Assembly: GCA_010094045.1 (NCBI GenBank)
Contig: ML986612.1
Coordinates: 204,440-268,439, forward strand
From: Lojkania enalia
Lineage: Eukaryota > Ascomycota > Dothideomycetes > Pleosporales
Reading direction: 5' to 3'
DNA length: 64,000 bases
Of the stretch, positions 23,400 through 35,158 are shown piece by piece. Position 1 is the stretch's first letter. Every line of letters starts with the position of its first letter. Position numbers and translations under genes: made by a program. Below the pieces are notes generated by a model. The model saw only the letters and a program-made list of their open reading frames with translations, searched no databases and was not told the origin of the DNA.

Positions 23400-24052
23400 C
23401 ACGCAGGTCGGGGACAGGACTCAAGAGTTCCTGCCTCATGACGGCTCGTGAACTAGGGACAACAAGGGCGAGGGCGGCGGCAGCAAGAGCACGGCGCTTG
23501 GCTGCCTGCAGGACCAGTCGCTCGTGGCACTTTGTGCTGGACGCCAGCGGCGCGATCAAAGGAGCGATGGCGGTTGGATGGGGCGCGATGGGTGGAGGAG
23601 GGGCCGGATGGGTCGAGATGGGAGCTTGAGCGAGGCAGCGAGAGATGGATGGAGACTATGGAGGGTGTCGGAGGCGTGGGTGCGATACGGGGGGACGGGC
23701 GCTGTTAGGAGGCGTGCGGCTTGCAGGCAAATCACAGCGAGCAGAGCGCTGGGCACTGGGCACTGGGTCTGCACAGGCTCGCAGGCTAGCCAGCAACCAG
23801 CCAGCCCGCCCCCAGAACTCGTCCTGATTTGCCTGCGACGTCGAGAGCAGCGGGCACACACGCACAACCCTCCTCCTCGCCCTCACGCACGAACTCGGCA
23901 CGGCGCTGTGTGGATGTGCAGGCACGAAAGCCCTGGAAGACGAGATGGGCTCGCGTGGTGTGCATTCATCCCTCTGGTTCTGTCTGCCTGCTCAGCGCTC
24001 ACTCGCTCCTCCACCTAGTGCCCCGTCCCAGAGCCAGCCCGCACAACAATGG

Positions 24053-24092
<40 letters not shown>

Positions 24093-24446
24093 CCCGCCTG
24101 CCTGCCTGTCTGCCTGTCTGCCTACCTGCCTAGGGGGCCTCTGTGTTGGGATAGGAGAAGAGGCCCAACGGAACGCGATCATCGCCTTGCCGGGCTCTGA
24201 TTTGAACCGCGTCCTGATCCCTGAGCGCTGTACTGTGTGTAACGGGCGGGCTAATTAGCCATCGCTCGATTCCCCTCTCGCGCCGACGCCGGGTTGGCAG
24301 GTGTCGCCCCAAGCGGCGGTGAGGCCAAGTACCGGGTACCTGTCTCTACCACCCACCACGGGTCCGCTGCTCTCCTCTCAACCACAACGCCGCCCCGCTC
24401 GCTCTCTACGCAGCTCCTCGCTCAGTACACGCGCCACCGTCCGAGT
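23400..24446. other. Divergent promoter region of HOS4-like and DFG10-like genes
   Basis: GC-rich, about 1 kb. Many long shadow frames result from composition. It holds the CCTG tetranucleotide repeat. No gene is supported. Confidence 0.55.
24052..24132. repeat. (CCTG)n tetranucleotide microsatellite
   Basis: About 80 bases of CCTG/TGCC units with a few changes near the 3' side. Frames through it spell Pro-Ala-Cys-Leu repeats, which are artefacts of the repeat. It lies 315 bp upstream of the reductase start. Confidence 0.95.
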
Positions 24447-25479
24447 ATGCACGCCGTGGGCCTGCACGACCCCGTCGTCCTGCTGCGGGCCTTCTACCTC
24501 GCCGCAGCTATCCTAGTATTACTGTCCGCCACCGTCTCGTAGGCCTGTCTCCCAACTGACCCGCGCTGCTTACCAGATCTTGGTCATACAGGCCATTCCA
24601 GCGCTCAAGACCCGTTTCCTGTCCTACGGGTCCCGTGCAACACCGTCCTCATCCAAGCCTCCGTCGCCGTCCTTGTTGAAAGCGCCCTTCTCTCCCCTCA
24701 GCCACTTCCTCGATTCGCTGGCCGCAATCCGTGTACCCCACCGCCTCTTCACCCATTTCTACGTCGTCTCGGTAGCATGCTCGGTGTTTTGGGGCCTCCG
24801 GCTGTGGAGAGGCGCCTTCCGCTGTGGTGCGGACAGCTCCTACCCGTTTGGTAAGCCCGGCCTTAGGTGGATGACGGACGGGCAGGTGCAGCTGGTGTGG
24901 CTACTCATGCTGCTCCAGGGCACCCGCCGCCTCGTCGAGTCCTTCATGTACACGTCGTCTACCAAGAGCCAAATGTGGTTCGGCCACTACCTGCTTGGCC
25001 TGCTGTTCTATGTCACGGTTAACGTCGCAATCTGGGCCGAAGGCCTGCCCCGACACTGGGAAGACGTGCCCTCCACCTGCCATCCAGTACATTTCACTCT
25101 TCCCGAGGAGTTGCAGAGACACTGGCCGAAGGCAACGACTTTGCTGCCCGCCATCCTGACCGCACATGTGCTGCAGCACACGTATCATGAATACCTGTTC
25201 TGTCTGCGGACCGAGCATTCGACCTACCAGCTGCCCGCCCATCCCATGTTCCCGAATCTACTGTGCCCGCACTATACCTGCGAGATCGTGATATATATCC
25301 TCCTGTCCTTCCTAGCAGCGCCCATAGGCCAGACTATCAATTGGACGCTCATGGCCGCGACTGTCTTTGTGGCTGTTAATCTAGCCGTTACTGCCGCGAG
25401 CACTAGGGAGTGGTATATCGAGCGCTTTGGCCCCGAAAATGTGAAGGGGAGAGCGAGGATAGTGCCATGGGTCTGGTAG
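24447..25479 (+). CDS. DFG10: Polyprenol reductase, DFG10/SRD5A3-like
   Basis: Exon 1 (24447-24515) and exon 2 (24577-25479) give 323 residues. The donor is chosen as GTATTA because it keeps phase and the first membrane helix; GTCTCG at about 24534 is an alternative that adds a few residues. The frame contains several hydrophobic helices, the motif THFYVVSVACSVFW and the C-terminal steroid 5-alpha-reductase core: CPHYTCEIVIY (His255, Glu259) and REWYIERFG before a short basic end. In yeast and humans these ER-membrane enzymes help convert polyprenol to dolichol, the lipid carrier for N-glycosylation. The family is confident; the exact first exon is moderately so. Confidence 0.82.
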
Positions 25480-25598
25480 AAATGGCAGACGAGATCCTTG
25501 TAGCATCATTACTGTATATTTTAACCGTTCGCTTGCTTCAGGTACAGAGGCAAAGAGCGAAGAAGATGCTTGAGCAAAATGATAGAATATGGATAGGG

Positions 25599-25736
25599 CA
25601 CGTTAGGAATCGAACCTGGGTCTCCCAGCGGACTCGGCGGGAGGACCTCCCGCAGAGGAACCACGGAAGATAGGAGTCGTCCCTGAGGGAGGTTTTCCCG
25701 TGAGTCCACTGGATGTTCTACTACTGAACTACACGC
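25599..25736 (-). tRNA. Intron-containing tRNA-like locus, possibly decayed
   Basis: On the minus strand, a D-arm/A-box TAGTTCAGTAGTAGAAC follows GCGTG, and a consensus B-box/T-loop GGTTCGATTCC lies near the 3' end. Between them TCCAGTGGACTC and GAGTCCGCTGGG can form a long extended anticodon stem enclosing about 65 bases, as in a tRNA precursor with an intron paired to its anticodon. A T4 run follows about 20 bases downstream. Against a functional tRNA: the T-stem 3' side (CCTAA against CCAGG) and the acceptor stem mispair, and the anticodon cannot be fixed. The T-stem errors look like G-to-A changes, and the locus abuts an AT-rich block, so mutational decay is likely. Confidence 0.4.
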
Positions 25737-25739
25737 AAT

Positions 25740-27150
25740 TGTAAAACAATCGGTCGGCGAGATAGAGAAGGTTTTGCTTCATACGAGTGTGACTCTCTAT
25801 TTCTATATTTAGGATTAGATATTACTCTATCTATTAAGTATTTACTATATAGTATTATATAGAATCGAAGGTAATTTTATAACTATTAAATAACTAAAAC
25901 TATTTCTTTCTATTAGTCTAAAATTGCGAGTAACTCCAGCTAATGTTAAAAATAATATTCTACGCCTAAAATCAGCCGAATAACTACTATATATCTAGAA
26001 GAGAGCTGTAACGGCGCAGGCAAGACAATGGGTCCGAATACGGCATGAATCCACTCAGAGGCATATGGGAGTGCGTGGGGGTTCAGGGACCTGGGAATTC
26101 CATTGACACCTATAGGCCTTGTACGAAAGGATATAGAAAAACTGCCGAGCTACTTATGAGGGAGTGTGCAACTATATACGGATGGGAAAAAGGGGCGGAG
26201 CCGGGGGTAGGATAAGATAAGCGAAAAGCTTTGGGATAAGGTTGCATGTGAAGCTTTTCGTGGAACGATTTCTTCGCATCGTTACAAGAGCTAATCTTCT
26301 AATTATAACTCGACTTTAGAAAATTTGTTCTTATTTAAAGTCGGATGTATATGCACTTTATATCTAAAATAGGCTGCGCTTTTAGAGGATGATTTAACTT
26401 CTCTCGAGTCCGTATAAGGACCCAAATATTAGATTGAAAATACTTATCTGTAAAAATATATTTGCACGCGTAAAATAATCGCAAAGCTAGAGTACATAAT
26501 ACCCCTATAAACGCGAACGGTAAAGCAAACCTCAGGCCAAAAAAATTTTTTTTTTTTTTTTAAAAATCATACATTTTCACATATTCGAAATCTATAGAAC
26601 CTAATAGTCGGGCTTCTAGGAATACGTTTGTGCTAAAAAAAAAATGTTATAGAAAAGTAGTAATATTGAAATAGACCTTAGAGCAGTTGTGAATGGGAAC
26701 GGCCTAAAAGATACTACCAATTTCGAGTATGCATTAAAAACAATGTTCCCGTGTAGGTACGGTTGAAGGAGAAGCGAAACTATAATAGGGTACTAGGGCC
26801 ATGAAGATATAGGGTGTAGAAAAGAAGTAGAGGATCGGGCTAAAAAAAAAAAAAAAAACCATCGATTAAATTGTGGTTGAGGAGTTCTTAGCCATGGAAT
26901 AGATAGAACTAGAATACTGCAGCGGTTTATAGATCATAAAGCTGAAAGAAATAATTGTCTCTTTTCAAAGGGGCTCTGATGATATACACTAGGACAATGG
27001 AATATATTAGCCCTTTGCTAGTACATATTTATAAAGTAAGGCTGGAGTAACAGTATATGATTCTTACAGACAACCTAGCAGTCAAATTCGGAGTGATTAG
27101 AAATTGTTTATTGATTGGTTACGCAGTAGCATTCTTTCCCCTCTCTATTC
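25740..27150. other. AT-rich block without genes
   Basis: About 1.4 kb markedly richer in A and T than its neighbours, with TATA-like runs, homopolymers at about 26547-26561 and 26844-26858, and no coding frame. It looks like sequence degraded by C-to-T mutation (RIP-like) or an old transposon, but no identifiable protein fragment or terminal repeat remains. Confidence 0.6.
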
Positions 27151-27202
27151 TTATCTCTATCGTAGCATGAGCTTCAGGTTTATCTCCGCCGCCCAATTTA
27201 CG

Positions 27203-28756
27203 TTACTCGGGCGGATTAACATTCTGCTCTTCTTCGATCCTCTGCACAACGCCCAACCTTTTATTCCCTTGATCGAAGATAGCGTATACAGCCTTCAACC
27301 AAACATCCCCCAGAATATCAAAGCCTAGGTCACCACGGCTTTGAATCCCGCCATACTGCATGGTATCACTCACAGGCGCGAACCCGTAGTCCTCCTTCTG
27401 GATCTCAATTTGACGGCCACCAACCGCGACGGTGATTGTTGGTAGGGAGTCTGGAGGGACGCCAATCGGGATGAGCCATGCCTGTTGCGAACTCACATAC
27501 TCTGAACCCGGGATTTGCGAATAGATTTCCTGGCACAAATTATCATCGACAAGAGCGAGCGTCGTTCCAGTATCAGCGATCGCCGTGTTTCCCGGCCGGT
27601 CAATCGTCTTGGCGTTTACGGTTGCGGATTCGGATTGGAACTGCCAGAACCCTTTGCTTGAATCAATTGGCACGTAATATGGCTCCGCACCACTCCGTTT
27701 GGTGACATTTTCGTCGATATAGCCAAATGTGTAGAAGGAATGGCCTTGATCGTCCTCATCTTTGTCTCGCCAACTGCCTAGATAGCAGGTAAATAGCTCT
27801 TCGCCTTTCTCAATATCCTGCTGCGTGATCATGTTCTCCACTGGCGTTTGTACACGTCTCGGTTTTACTGTGTTGATGTTACCAAATCCTAGACCGAGGA
27901 GTCCGTCACTTGTGCTCGTTGTAAACTGCGGCGAGACTTTTCTGGCTAGTTCAATGGCTTGATTTTGAACGACAAGTCCGCCAAGATTGACATTATCGGT
28001 GCCCACGTCGCCGGAAGCGCTTGAGCCGTCACCATACTGGATTCTCCATGAGCTTCCAATGAGTTTTTTGAATGTGCGAGATTTCTTCGGGTCGAATATG
28101 TTGTGGTTCCCGGCGTTGGCCTTGGTTTGCTTGTCGAGTTCGGTGGACCATACCTGATAGTGGTTAGCCTGTAGATCAAACTACCGCCATAATACTCCTC
28201 CGGAAACAAGCATCTACTAGCTCTAAGAGGAGAACAATTATTTACCCATAGATCACTCGACCCTGTATCAAAATCGAGGTTCAGTGTCTGTGCTGGTGTC
28301 CCAATTTCAACAGGACAGGTATAAAAAGCATCGTTCTGTCGATCCTGGGCTGTGACCTCTCCCTCCTTGCCATCTTCTTCAAGTTTTTGGAGGGCCTGTT
28401 TCGGAGGCTTCCGCCTCTTCTTTGGAACTAGTTTTTGGAGAGCACTGTGCGGTTTTTCGATCACCTGATAGGGGCCTTTGGTTGTTGGCGTGAATCCATC
28501 TAGATAGATTAGCTGAGCCTAGAATTGACTGAGGAATAGGCAACGATGGACGTGGGTAAAGATTGATTGTGAAGCCACAAGGCGTTATTTCGAAATATTG
28601 GGTTGTTGCATTCGAAAGAGAGATAGACTGAGGGGAGAAAGATCAGGGACAAAAGAACTCACACTTCTTTAACAAACTAACGTAGCTCTGTAATCCCACC
28701 TTCTGGTACGCAGGGTTGTACACAACACCAATGCGCTTCTTCTCCCTTCCACTCAT
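27203..28756 (-). CDS. Pepsin-like aspartic protease (family A1), no signal peptide seen
   Basis: Three exons (28756-28663, 28499-28246, 28153-27203) join in phase into 432 residues. Both active-site motifs are present: DTGSS with Asp109 and DTGTT with Asp310, and the family end LGDVWLKAVYAIFD is intact. The N-terminus MSGREKKRIGVVYNPAYQK is basic and not hydrophobic, followed by SYVSLLKKYGFTPT, so no secretory signal is visible. Most fungal pepsins are secreted, so this one may be intracellular, exported unconventionally, or missing an upstream exon. All joins use GT-AG introns of 163 and 92 nt. Substrates are unknown. Confidence 0.86.
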
Positions 28757-29368
28757 TGAACGAGTTTGAGTGAACAATCTTAGCTAGACGAGGATAGTAA
28801 TGTAGAATACAATGAAGGATAAGTGAAGAGAGACTTAAAACAATGCGTAGGCGGGGCTAAAGGTAGGGTATTCGGATGTGACGAATAATTATTGGAAGGT
28901 CGGACGTCTGACTCGTTTGAAAGGACGTTCGGGTAGGGGAGGTGCTTGCCTGCACCTACTGGTCGCGGGTTGACCACGGCAATATCGTTAAATTTCACTA
29001 GTGAGGCGAAAGCACGACCAAGATCACGAGGGTAGGAAATCGCATTCTCATTGACACTAAGCTATTGGAAGAAAGAGAAAAAGAAACCGAGAAAGCACAA
29101 CCCATTACACTTGCCCTAGATCCGCCAGCCAGAAAGCGCCTGATCAGCGCCTGGCCATAAAAGAGAGTGTGTAATGTGCATGTAATGCAGCTAACGAGCG
29201 TCTTACTATCTCATAGTGGAGAATACCCAATTCCAGACGCCCGCAGACCGAAGCTGTGAAACGAATACGAATATGGAAGGTTTTGGAGGGACCCATGAGA
29301 TAAGGGCGAAGCAGTCTTCACCTCTACCAAGCGTTAGAATAAAATATGCTCGCCTCCTGGCCTCGCGT
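28757..29368. other. Intergenic: protease promoter and NBR1 3' flank
   Basis: No gene is supported. Short open frames lack domains. Confidence 0.55.
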
Positions 29369-32300
29369 TCAGGGCATATCCTCATCGCTGGCATCAAGGA
29401 TATCGTACTCCTCGTCAGTCAGGAAACCTTGATCACCACTGGAAACTGAACAGATCTCAACGCTCTCTGCGTCCTCGAAGAAATCATCATCGCAATCTTC
29501 CGATGGAGCTGCAACGGTGGGCCCATCCGATTTGGGTTCCTTAGATTCTGGCGTGACATCGACGGCTTCATGGGTGCTTGATGCTGGGGACTCCTTCTCG
29601 AGCTGTGGGAAGATCATACCAGATGATTCAGGTTGTGCCGGTGTAGGTATCTCCTCCACAGGTGTTTCTTGAGCTGGCGCTTGGGCAGTCTCTTGCTTGG
29701 ACGGTTCCTTACCAATGTTTTCACTTCGGATGAATTGCTCAATTTGGCTGTTTGAATGTGTTTCTGGGTAGCCCTTGAAAAATTGCTCGTTAGCAAGTTT
29801 GCTGCCTGAAGTTTCGCGTAGCTTGGCCATCGCTTCTGATTGCTGACGTCGCGTCTCAAGGAGACGCTCAACGGCTGCCTTTCGGACTTTTTGGATGCGA
29901 GCCATTTTCTCCTGTTCAATCTTCTCGGCAACGCGTGTTCGATGCTCCTTCTCATCAAGATGAAGCTTCATTTTCCGGAGCCGTTCCAAAGCTTCCTCTT
30001 GAAGCCGCGAAGAACGGCCAACCACATCGTCAACGGGTTGTCGACTCTTCAGGGTTTGAACCTGGGCCTTCAGCTGTAATGACCTAAATCTCTCCAGCTT
30101 CGCTTGTTGGGAGCGCTCATATGGAGTCATATTGAGGCCGCTGGAGGATGCACTTGATGCTGTTGAGGCCTCTGCAACAGCAGGAGCAGTCGTAGGCTGT
30201 GGCGATGGGATAGTGACGGGGCTTGGCGGGCTAATGACCTGAATATCACACCAAAGTCTATGACCAAATGGTGTGCCATCGGCAGTCTTGAGGCGCCAAT
30301 AGGAAATGGCGGTACCCTCTCGCATTGGCGCCTTCATGATAACACGGAAAGCAATCTCCTCGTCTTGCTCAACCTGACGACCGATAACATTGCTCTCACT
30401 TGCCTCAGCCAGTTCGCTTTGACTTAGCGGACGGGAATTGTCAATGTTAAGCATGTTGTCTCCACCTACGTGACGAACGCTGCACCCTGCTGGCCAAGCA
30501 TTGGGACCAGGATTGCGGAGGGTCCATACCTGAACGAATGGCAGCCCAGCAAAGACCTTAGTACCATCAGTAATGGTATCGCGAATAAAATGAGCGTCTA
30601 AATCTCCGGAAGAAGATGGAGACGATTCACTCTTTGGGATGGAGATGGGCTCGGACTTGACTGGCTTGAGCTCGGCTTGGCGAATGGTAGGTGAAGACGA
30701 GAAACATTGGGTAATTGGGGTCTCCAGGACAGGTATTGCAATTGGCTCGTTGAGGAGGTTGCGGACCTCGATCTTCTCAGTCTTCACTTCGGGTTGTGGC
30801 TCATCTGATGGCTTCTGGTCAAATACAGTCTGAACTTGGGTGGCGGCATTGGTCGAAGTAGCGATAGGGGTGGTCTCGGTTGCAGTGGACTTCCTAGCGG
30901 GTTGGTCACCGAGTCTAGGAATGGGCACACCATTCTTGTCCTCTCCCATAGTAGTAACGCTTACGCTACGGACTGGGGTCTTGAATTTAATCAAGGGGTG
31001 AGTGTGGTTGTGCCGATTGCTTGGGCTTGCCTCGCAGTTCGCACAGAAGTCGGTGTCGTGACAAACAGCGCACTTGTAGCGAACACCTTCAATATAGGAA
31101 AGGTTCTCCTTGTCCTTGCAAAGGGGGCCATCGCAGTAAATGCCGTAGTGGCGGTTACCAGTGATTATTGGCTCTGCCAAGGGCTCGTAGATTGGAACGA
31201 ATCGATGGCGAGGATGAATGAACTTGGCGCTCTTGATACATTCAGAGCAGAAATCCCAATCGGGGCAGTTCAAACATTTGTGACGGACGCCGTAAATGAA
31301 CTATATGCTGTAAATAAATCGCTGATGCATTTGTTACTAAATAGCTTACCTTCTCGCAACCATCACAGACGGCGGAGTGACGGACATTTCTGCCTGCATT
31401 GCATAGGATATTAGCCAATGCAGGTAGGCTGGTTTCTGGGGTCGCTGCTTTGAAGGTGTGGCCGGGGTGGTGTCCGTGCTTGTTGTTGACGTGGCACTCG
31501 ACGCAAAGGTCATAATCTTCGCAAACAGTACAAGTGACGAACTCTTTCTCAGGTAGAACTGTGAGAATGGTCAGGAAAAAAAATTAACACGAGAATTATG
31601 GGAATGTCATATCTACCTTTAACACAGCAATTGCAGGTTCGAGTAGGCTCCTCAACCTCATAGACATGAGGAGGCTTCTCTTCTGTGAATGCGCCGGGCA
31701 TTTCGTGCCCGACCTGGGGCTTCTTCGGAGGAACACGCTCTGTAGTGCTGTTTAGAACCGAGCCATTCTGAACAAAACGCTTCACCATCCAGTGACCTGA
31801 ACCTGGACAATGAATGCCAGCATCGACACATGTAGGACACAGGTCATAATCTCCATGATCGCAAATGCTGCAGTGGAAGTGCTCATCTTCCATCGGCTTC
31901 TTGCAGTGGTTGCAAAAAACAACCCAGGAACATTGGGAGGAGCTCTCTTTAGGACGGTAGACTAGGTCTGCATTCTGGTTAGCTTTTGCAAGGTGGTTGA
32001 AGAGCCCCGTATTCTTTCCCAGAGGAAACTCCATGGGCCATGGGCGTAAATACATACTTTCGCGAGCTGGGAATGGTTGTGGCACGGGAGCCTCGCCTTC
32101 GTCTGCTTTGTTTGACCTGAGCGGTGACATGGGGCTTGCCTTGGCAGGTCCTACAACTTCAACAGGCTTCTGATACGATGATGGACGAGGGGAGGCAGCA
32201 CGTTCACGGGGAATGGGTACTGTGTGAACAATGCTTGGATAGAGGGTATCGGTGCTCATACGGTGGAGCGAGCTCACTTCCGGCTCTTGGGTAGCCGGTG

Positions 32301-32742
32301 GAGGAGGGGCCTGCACTACTTCAGACTCTTCTCCCACGACAGAGGCCCTTAGACGCAGCTTCAGTTTCGCTTTTGCGGCACGGAAGAGTGTCTTGTAGAC
32401 CTGGGGCTTGTCGGAATCTAGGGTTACATAGCTGCCGGCGCTGTCGGAGTAGCGTTCAAAGATAACCTCATTATCGGGGTGGATCTGCAAGAGCATTCGA
32501 AGCTACGCACGAGAAGAGTTAGCCATAGTCTTTGTGTATAATTGCAGTTTTGGGCTTGATGGCGGCAACCAACCAGGCTGCCGCAAGCTCACCCGAGGGC
32601 GGAGTATGAGGTGATCTACCTTGCTGGGGAGTACATTCGCTCCGAGGTCTTTCAGCGGGAGCTTGAACTTCTTGGTCTGGCCTCGGAACTGGATCTTGAC
32701 GATGATCAGAGTGTCTAGAGTGACAGGCACGGTCGTAGCCAT
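29369..32742 (-). CDS. NBR1: NBR1-type selective autophagy receptor (PB1, four ZZ fingers, FW domain)
   Basis: Four exons (32742-32620, 32502-31617, 31558-31350, 31300-29369) give 1049 residues. In order: PB1-like domain split by intron 1 (about 1-95; VKIQFRGQTKKFKLPL), four ZZ zinc fingers at about 235-285 (CNHCKK...CSICDHGDYDLC), 330-375, 400-445 and 455-500, then the four-tryptophan (FW/NBR1) domain at about 640-760 (VWTLRNPGPNAWPAG), a helical basic region and an acidic tail. The extreme C-terminus has EEYDIL (Tyr1038-Leu1041), fitting an Atg8-interacting motif. Fungal NBR1 proteins deliver cargo such as vacuolar hydrolases to autophagosomes or the vacuole. No UBA domain is visible, so ubiquitin binding is not supported here. 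Confident. Confidence 0.93.
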
Positions 32743-33877
32743 GGCGGCGAGCGTGTTGGTAGGCTGACTATGTGACGTATCCGAAGGAGTAGAGGGTTAC
32801 GGAGCCGCGCTACGTCGTCGACCCGATCAACGCTGGTGTTGCGGCAGATAGGGAAGGGTACAGCTCCGCGTTGGGGATTTATAAGGGAGATGGGATGTGG
32901 GTGGGGAGAAAGGGAGGGGTGTGGAGGTGAGGTCGTAGGGCGGAGCAGGCAGCTGCGATGCACGGCTTTAGAGGCACGCGGGGCCCGAGCTCTCGGCGGG
33001 CCGGTCAAAAGTCGACTCTCCCCACTAATTTTACCGCGCATAGGCACCGAGGGACGTCGTCAGCGGGCGAGGAGGCAAATCAGCGGCACAAAAATTGCGA
33101 GGGCTTTCTTCACCCCCGCGTAGTGCCCTTTGAGCTTGTTGCGTTCTGGTCCAGCTGGGATAGGCAGTTATTCACGTGACTGCACTTCGTCGAGATAAGT
33201 TTGGCGCTACTGAGCAAGGGATTGGTCACCATCCACTACGTTACGCAAGCGCCGCTATAAAGCTCGCAATGTCGAACAATGTTGAGCGCGGCTCCGAGAA
33301 ATGGAACCGTTAGGTTTGGCAAAATTTTGCCTTCGAGGGCAAACAGGTTCTGAGGTTGTTTGTGGTTGGATCCACTGTGCCCCAGACATGATTGTGACTC
33401 GCGCCGGAAAGCCAAGGCAATGTCTCTTCCTCCAGGAGCTTGTACGAAGTATGTGGGTCTACCTTGAGATTGGAGCTTGAGTATTATCTTCGATGCATTC
33501 CCTAGCCAACCCAGTAGTAAAATGCCGGACGCTTCGGTAGCTCAAGGCTGCCATGGTTGCACGTCCTCTGCTTCGTAGGGATTACCCAACCCATGACGCA
33601 TTACTGTCGTTCCCAGCAATATCGGAACAGCCCCAGAGGCTCTACCTAATAAGGCCTATGAATGAAAACGATCGTGATGCAAGACGCAAAGAGTCAAGGC
33701 TGGGTAAAACGCCTCTAGGCGTAACTCGTGACAATCTAGTTTGAGCTTAGTGCCAGACTCGGCTAAGTCTCGGCGGTATGTCTATATTGACTAAGCAGGA
33801 TCTTGCCATTCTGGACTCGCTACATCTTGAAATTTTGATTCTCACAACTCAACAGTAGCACCACCTCCCCCCGTGCC
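32743..33877. other. Divergent intergenic region between NBR1 and NOP13
   Basis: About 1.1 kb with no gene. The half next to NBR1 is GC-rich with many shadow frames; the rest is ordinary promoter-like sequence. Confidence 0.55.
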
Positions 33878-35158
33878 ATGTCCAAGTCTGTTGAGGTGCC
33901 CGCCGGGGAAATAAACCCTAAAAGGGTGAAAAAGAAGAGCGAAAAGGAGCTAAAGTTAAAGGGCAAACATATCGATGATATAGAGCCAGCTATCGATGTT
34001 GAGGTGCAAGAGACGAAGTCGAAGAAGCGGAAGCGGGAGACGCTGCCGGACGAGATTGAAATCGACATAAATCTTCCCGAGCCCGCCTCGAAGAAAGCCG
34101 CTCGCAAAGCAAAGAAGGCCAATGTTAAGCCAACTCCCAACGAGACCACGTCCGAAGCTGAAGCGCCGTTAACGAACAACAAGCCAAATGCTGGCCGACA
34201 AGACGGTGACAAGAAAGAGAACGCCACACAACGTTCGGACTTTGGTGTGTGGGTAGGCAATCTACCGTGGTCCGCCACCAGAGATTCGCTTCGCATGTTC
34301 ATGACCGAGCATTCGGACATCGCCAATGACCACATCACTCGCGTGCATATGCCTGCCCCTACAAAACTCCCGAATTCCAATTGGACCACTAAGCCACTGA
34401 ATAAAGGGTTCGCATATGTTGACTTCTCAACGGAATTAGCGATGTACTCAGCTATTGCGCTAACAGAGACTAAGATGGACGGGCGGCCGCTTCTTATCAA
34501 GAACGCAAAGAACTTCGAAGGTAGACCGGAGAAGGCCAAAAGTGAGGACATGTGGGGCAAGGAAAAGAACGAGAAGGGGGGCAACCCTCCAAACAAACGA
34601 ATTTTCGTGGGCAATTTGTCTTTCGATGTCACTAAGGATGACTTGTTGACACATTTTGGGCAGTGTGGAGAGGTTGCAGGCATACATATGGCTACATTTG
34701 AGGACTCAGGGAAATGCAAGGGGTATGGATGGGTTACGTTCGGAGACATTGAGGCAGCGTCGTCAGCTGTGAAGGGTTACGTTTACAAGGAAGATGCCAA
34801 AAAGAACAGGAAAGAAGACTTGGATGACGAGCAGGAGAAGAAAGGTAAGAAATGGAAGTGGTATCTCAATAAACTTATGGGCCGAGAACTTCGCTGCGAG
34901 TTCGCTGAAGACCCCACAGTACGGTATAACAAACGATACGGCAAGGACAAGAAGGAGGATATGGCGGGAGTACATCCAGACCGCCAAAGGCATTTTGATG
35001 AAGATGACGTGCCTACTCGATCAGCCTCTCGTTCTAAAAGACAGCAGCGAAGTAAAATTGATCCAAGGATGATCAAGTCCGGTGCCGCACACACCGATGC
35101 ACCGAGAGCATCGCAAGCCATTGTCGAATCAAGGGGCAAGAAAATCACGTTTGATTAA
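33878..35158 (+). CDS. NOP13: Nucleolar RNA-binding protein Nop13-like, two RRMs
   Basis: An intronless frame of 426 residues. The first 115 residues are Lys/Glu-rich with basic stretches such as KSKKRKRE, consistent with nucleolar targeting. RRM1 (about 122-215) starts FGVWVGNLPW and includes KGFAYVDF. RRM2 (about 241-345) starts RIFVGNLSFD and includes KGYGWVTF; its RNP motifs are intact, and it has a long charged insertion before the last strand. The tail is basic. Yeast Nop13 is a nucleolar pre-ribosomal RNA-binding protein; the same role is inferred. ATG 33878 is preceded by an in-frame stop region and suits the family. Confidence 0.9.
   Translation: MSKSVEVPAGEINPKRVKKKSEKELKLKGKHIDDIEPAIDVEVQETKSKKRKRETLPDEIEIDINLPEPASKKAARKAKKANVKPTPNETTSEAEAPLTNNKPNAGRQDGDKKENATQRSDFGVWVGNLPWSATRDSLRMFMTEHSDIANDHITRVHMPAPTKLPNSNWTTKPLNKGFAYVDFSTELAMYSAIALTETKMDGRPLLIKNAKNFEGRPEKAKSEDMWGKEKNEKGGNPPNKRIFVGNLSFDVTKDDLLTHFGQCGEVAGIHMATFEDSGKCKGYGWVTFGDIEAASSAVKGYVYKEDAKKNRKEDLDDEQEKKGKKWKWYLNKLMGRELRCEFAEDPTVRYNKRYGKDKKEDMAGVHPDRQRHFDEDDVPTRSASRSKRQQRSKIDPRMIKSGAAHTDAPRASQAIVESRGKKITFD

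Noticed and set aside
23945..24258. Frames spelling Pro-Ala-Cys-Leu repeats
   Set aside because: They arise from the CCTG microsatellite in the DFG10-like upstream region.
33820..34749. 309-codon minus-strand frame
   Set aside because: It lies antisense to NOP13, whose RRMs are unambiguous.
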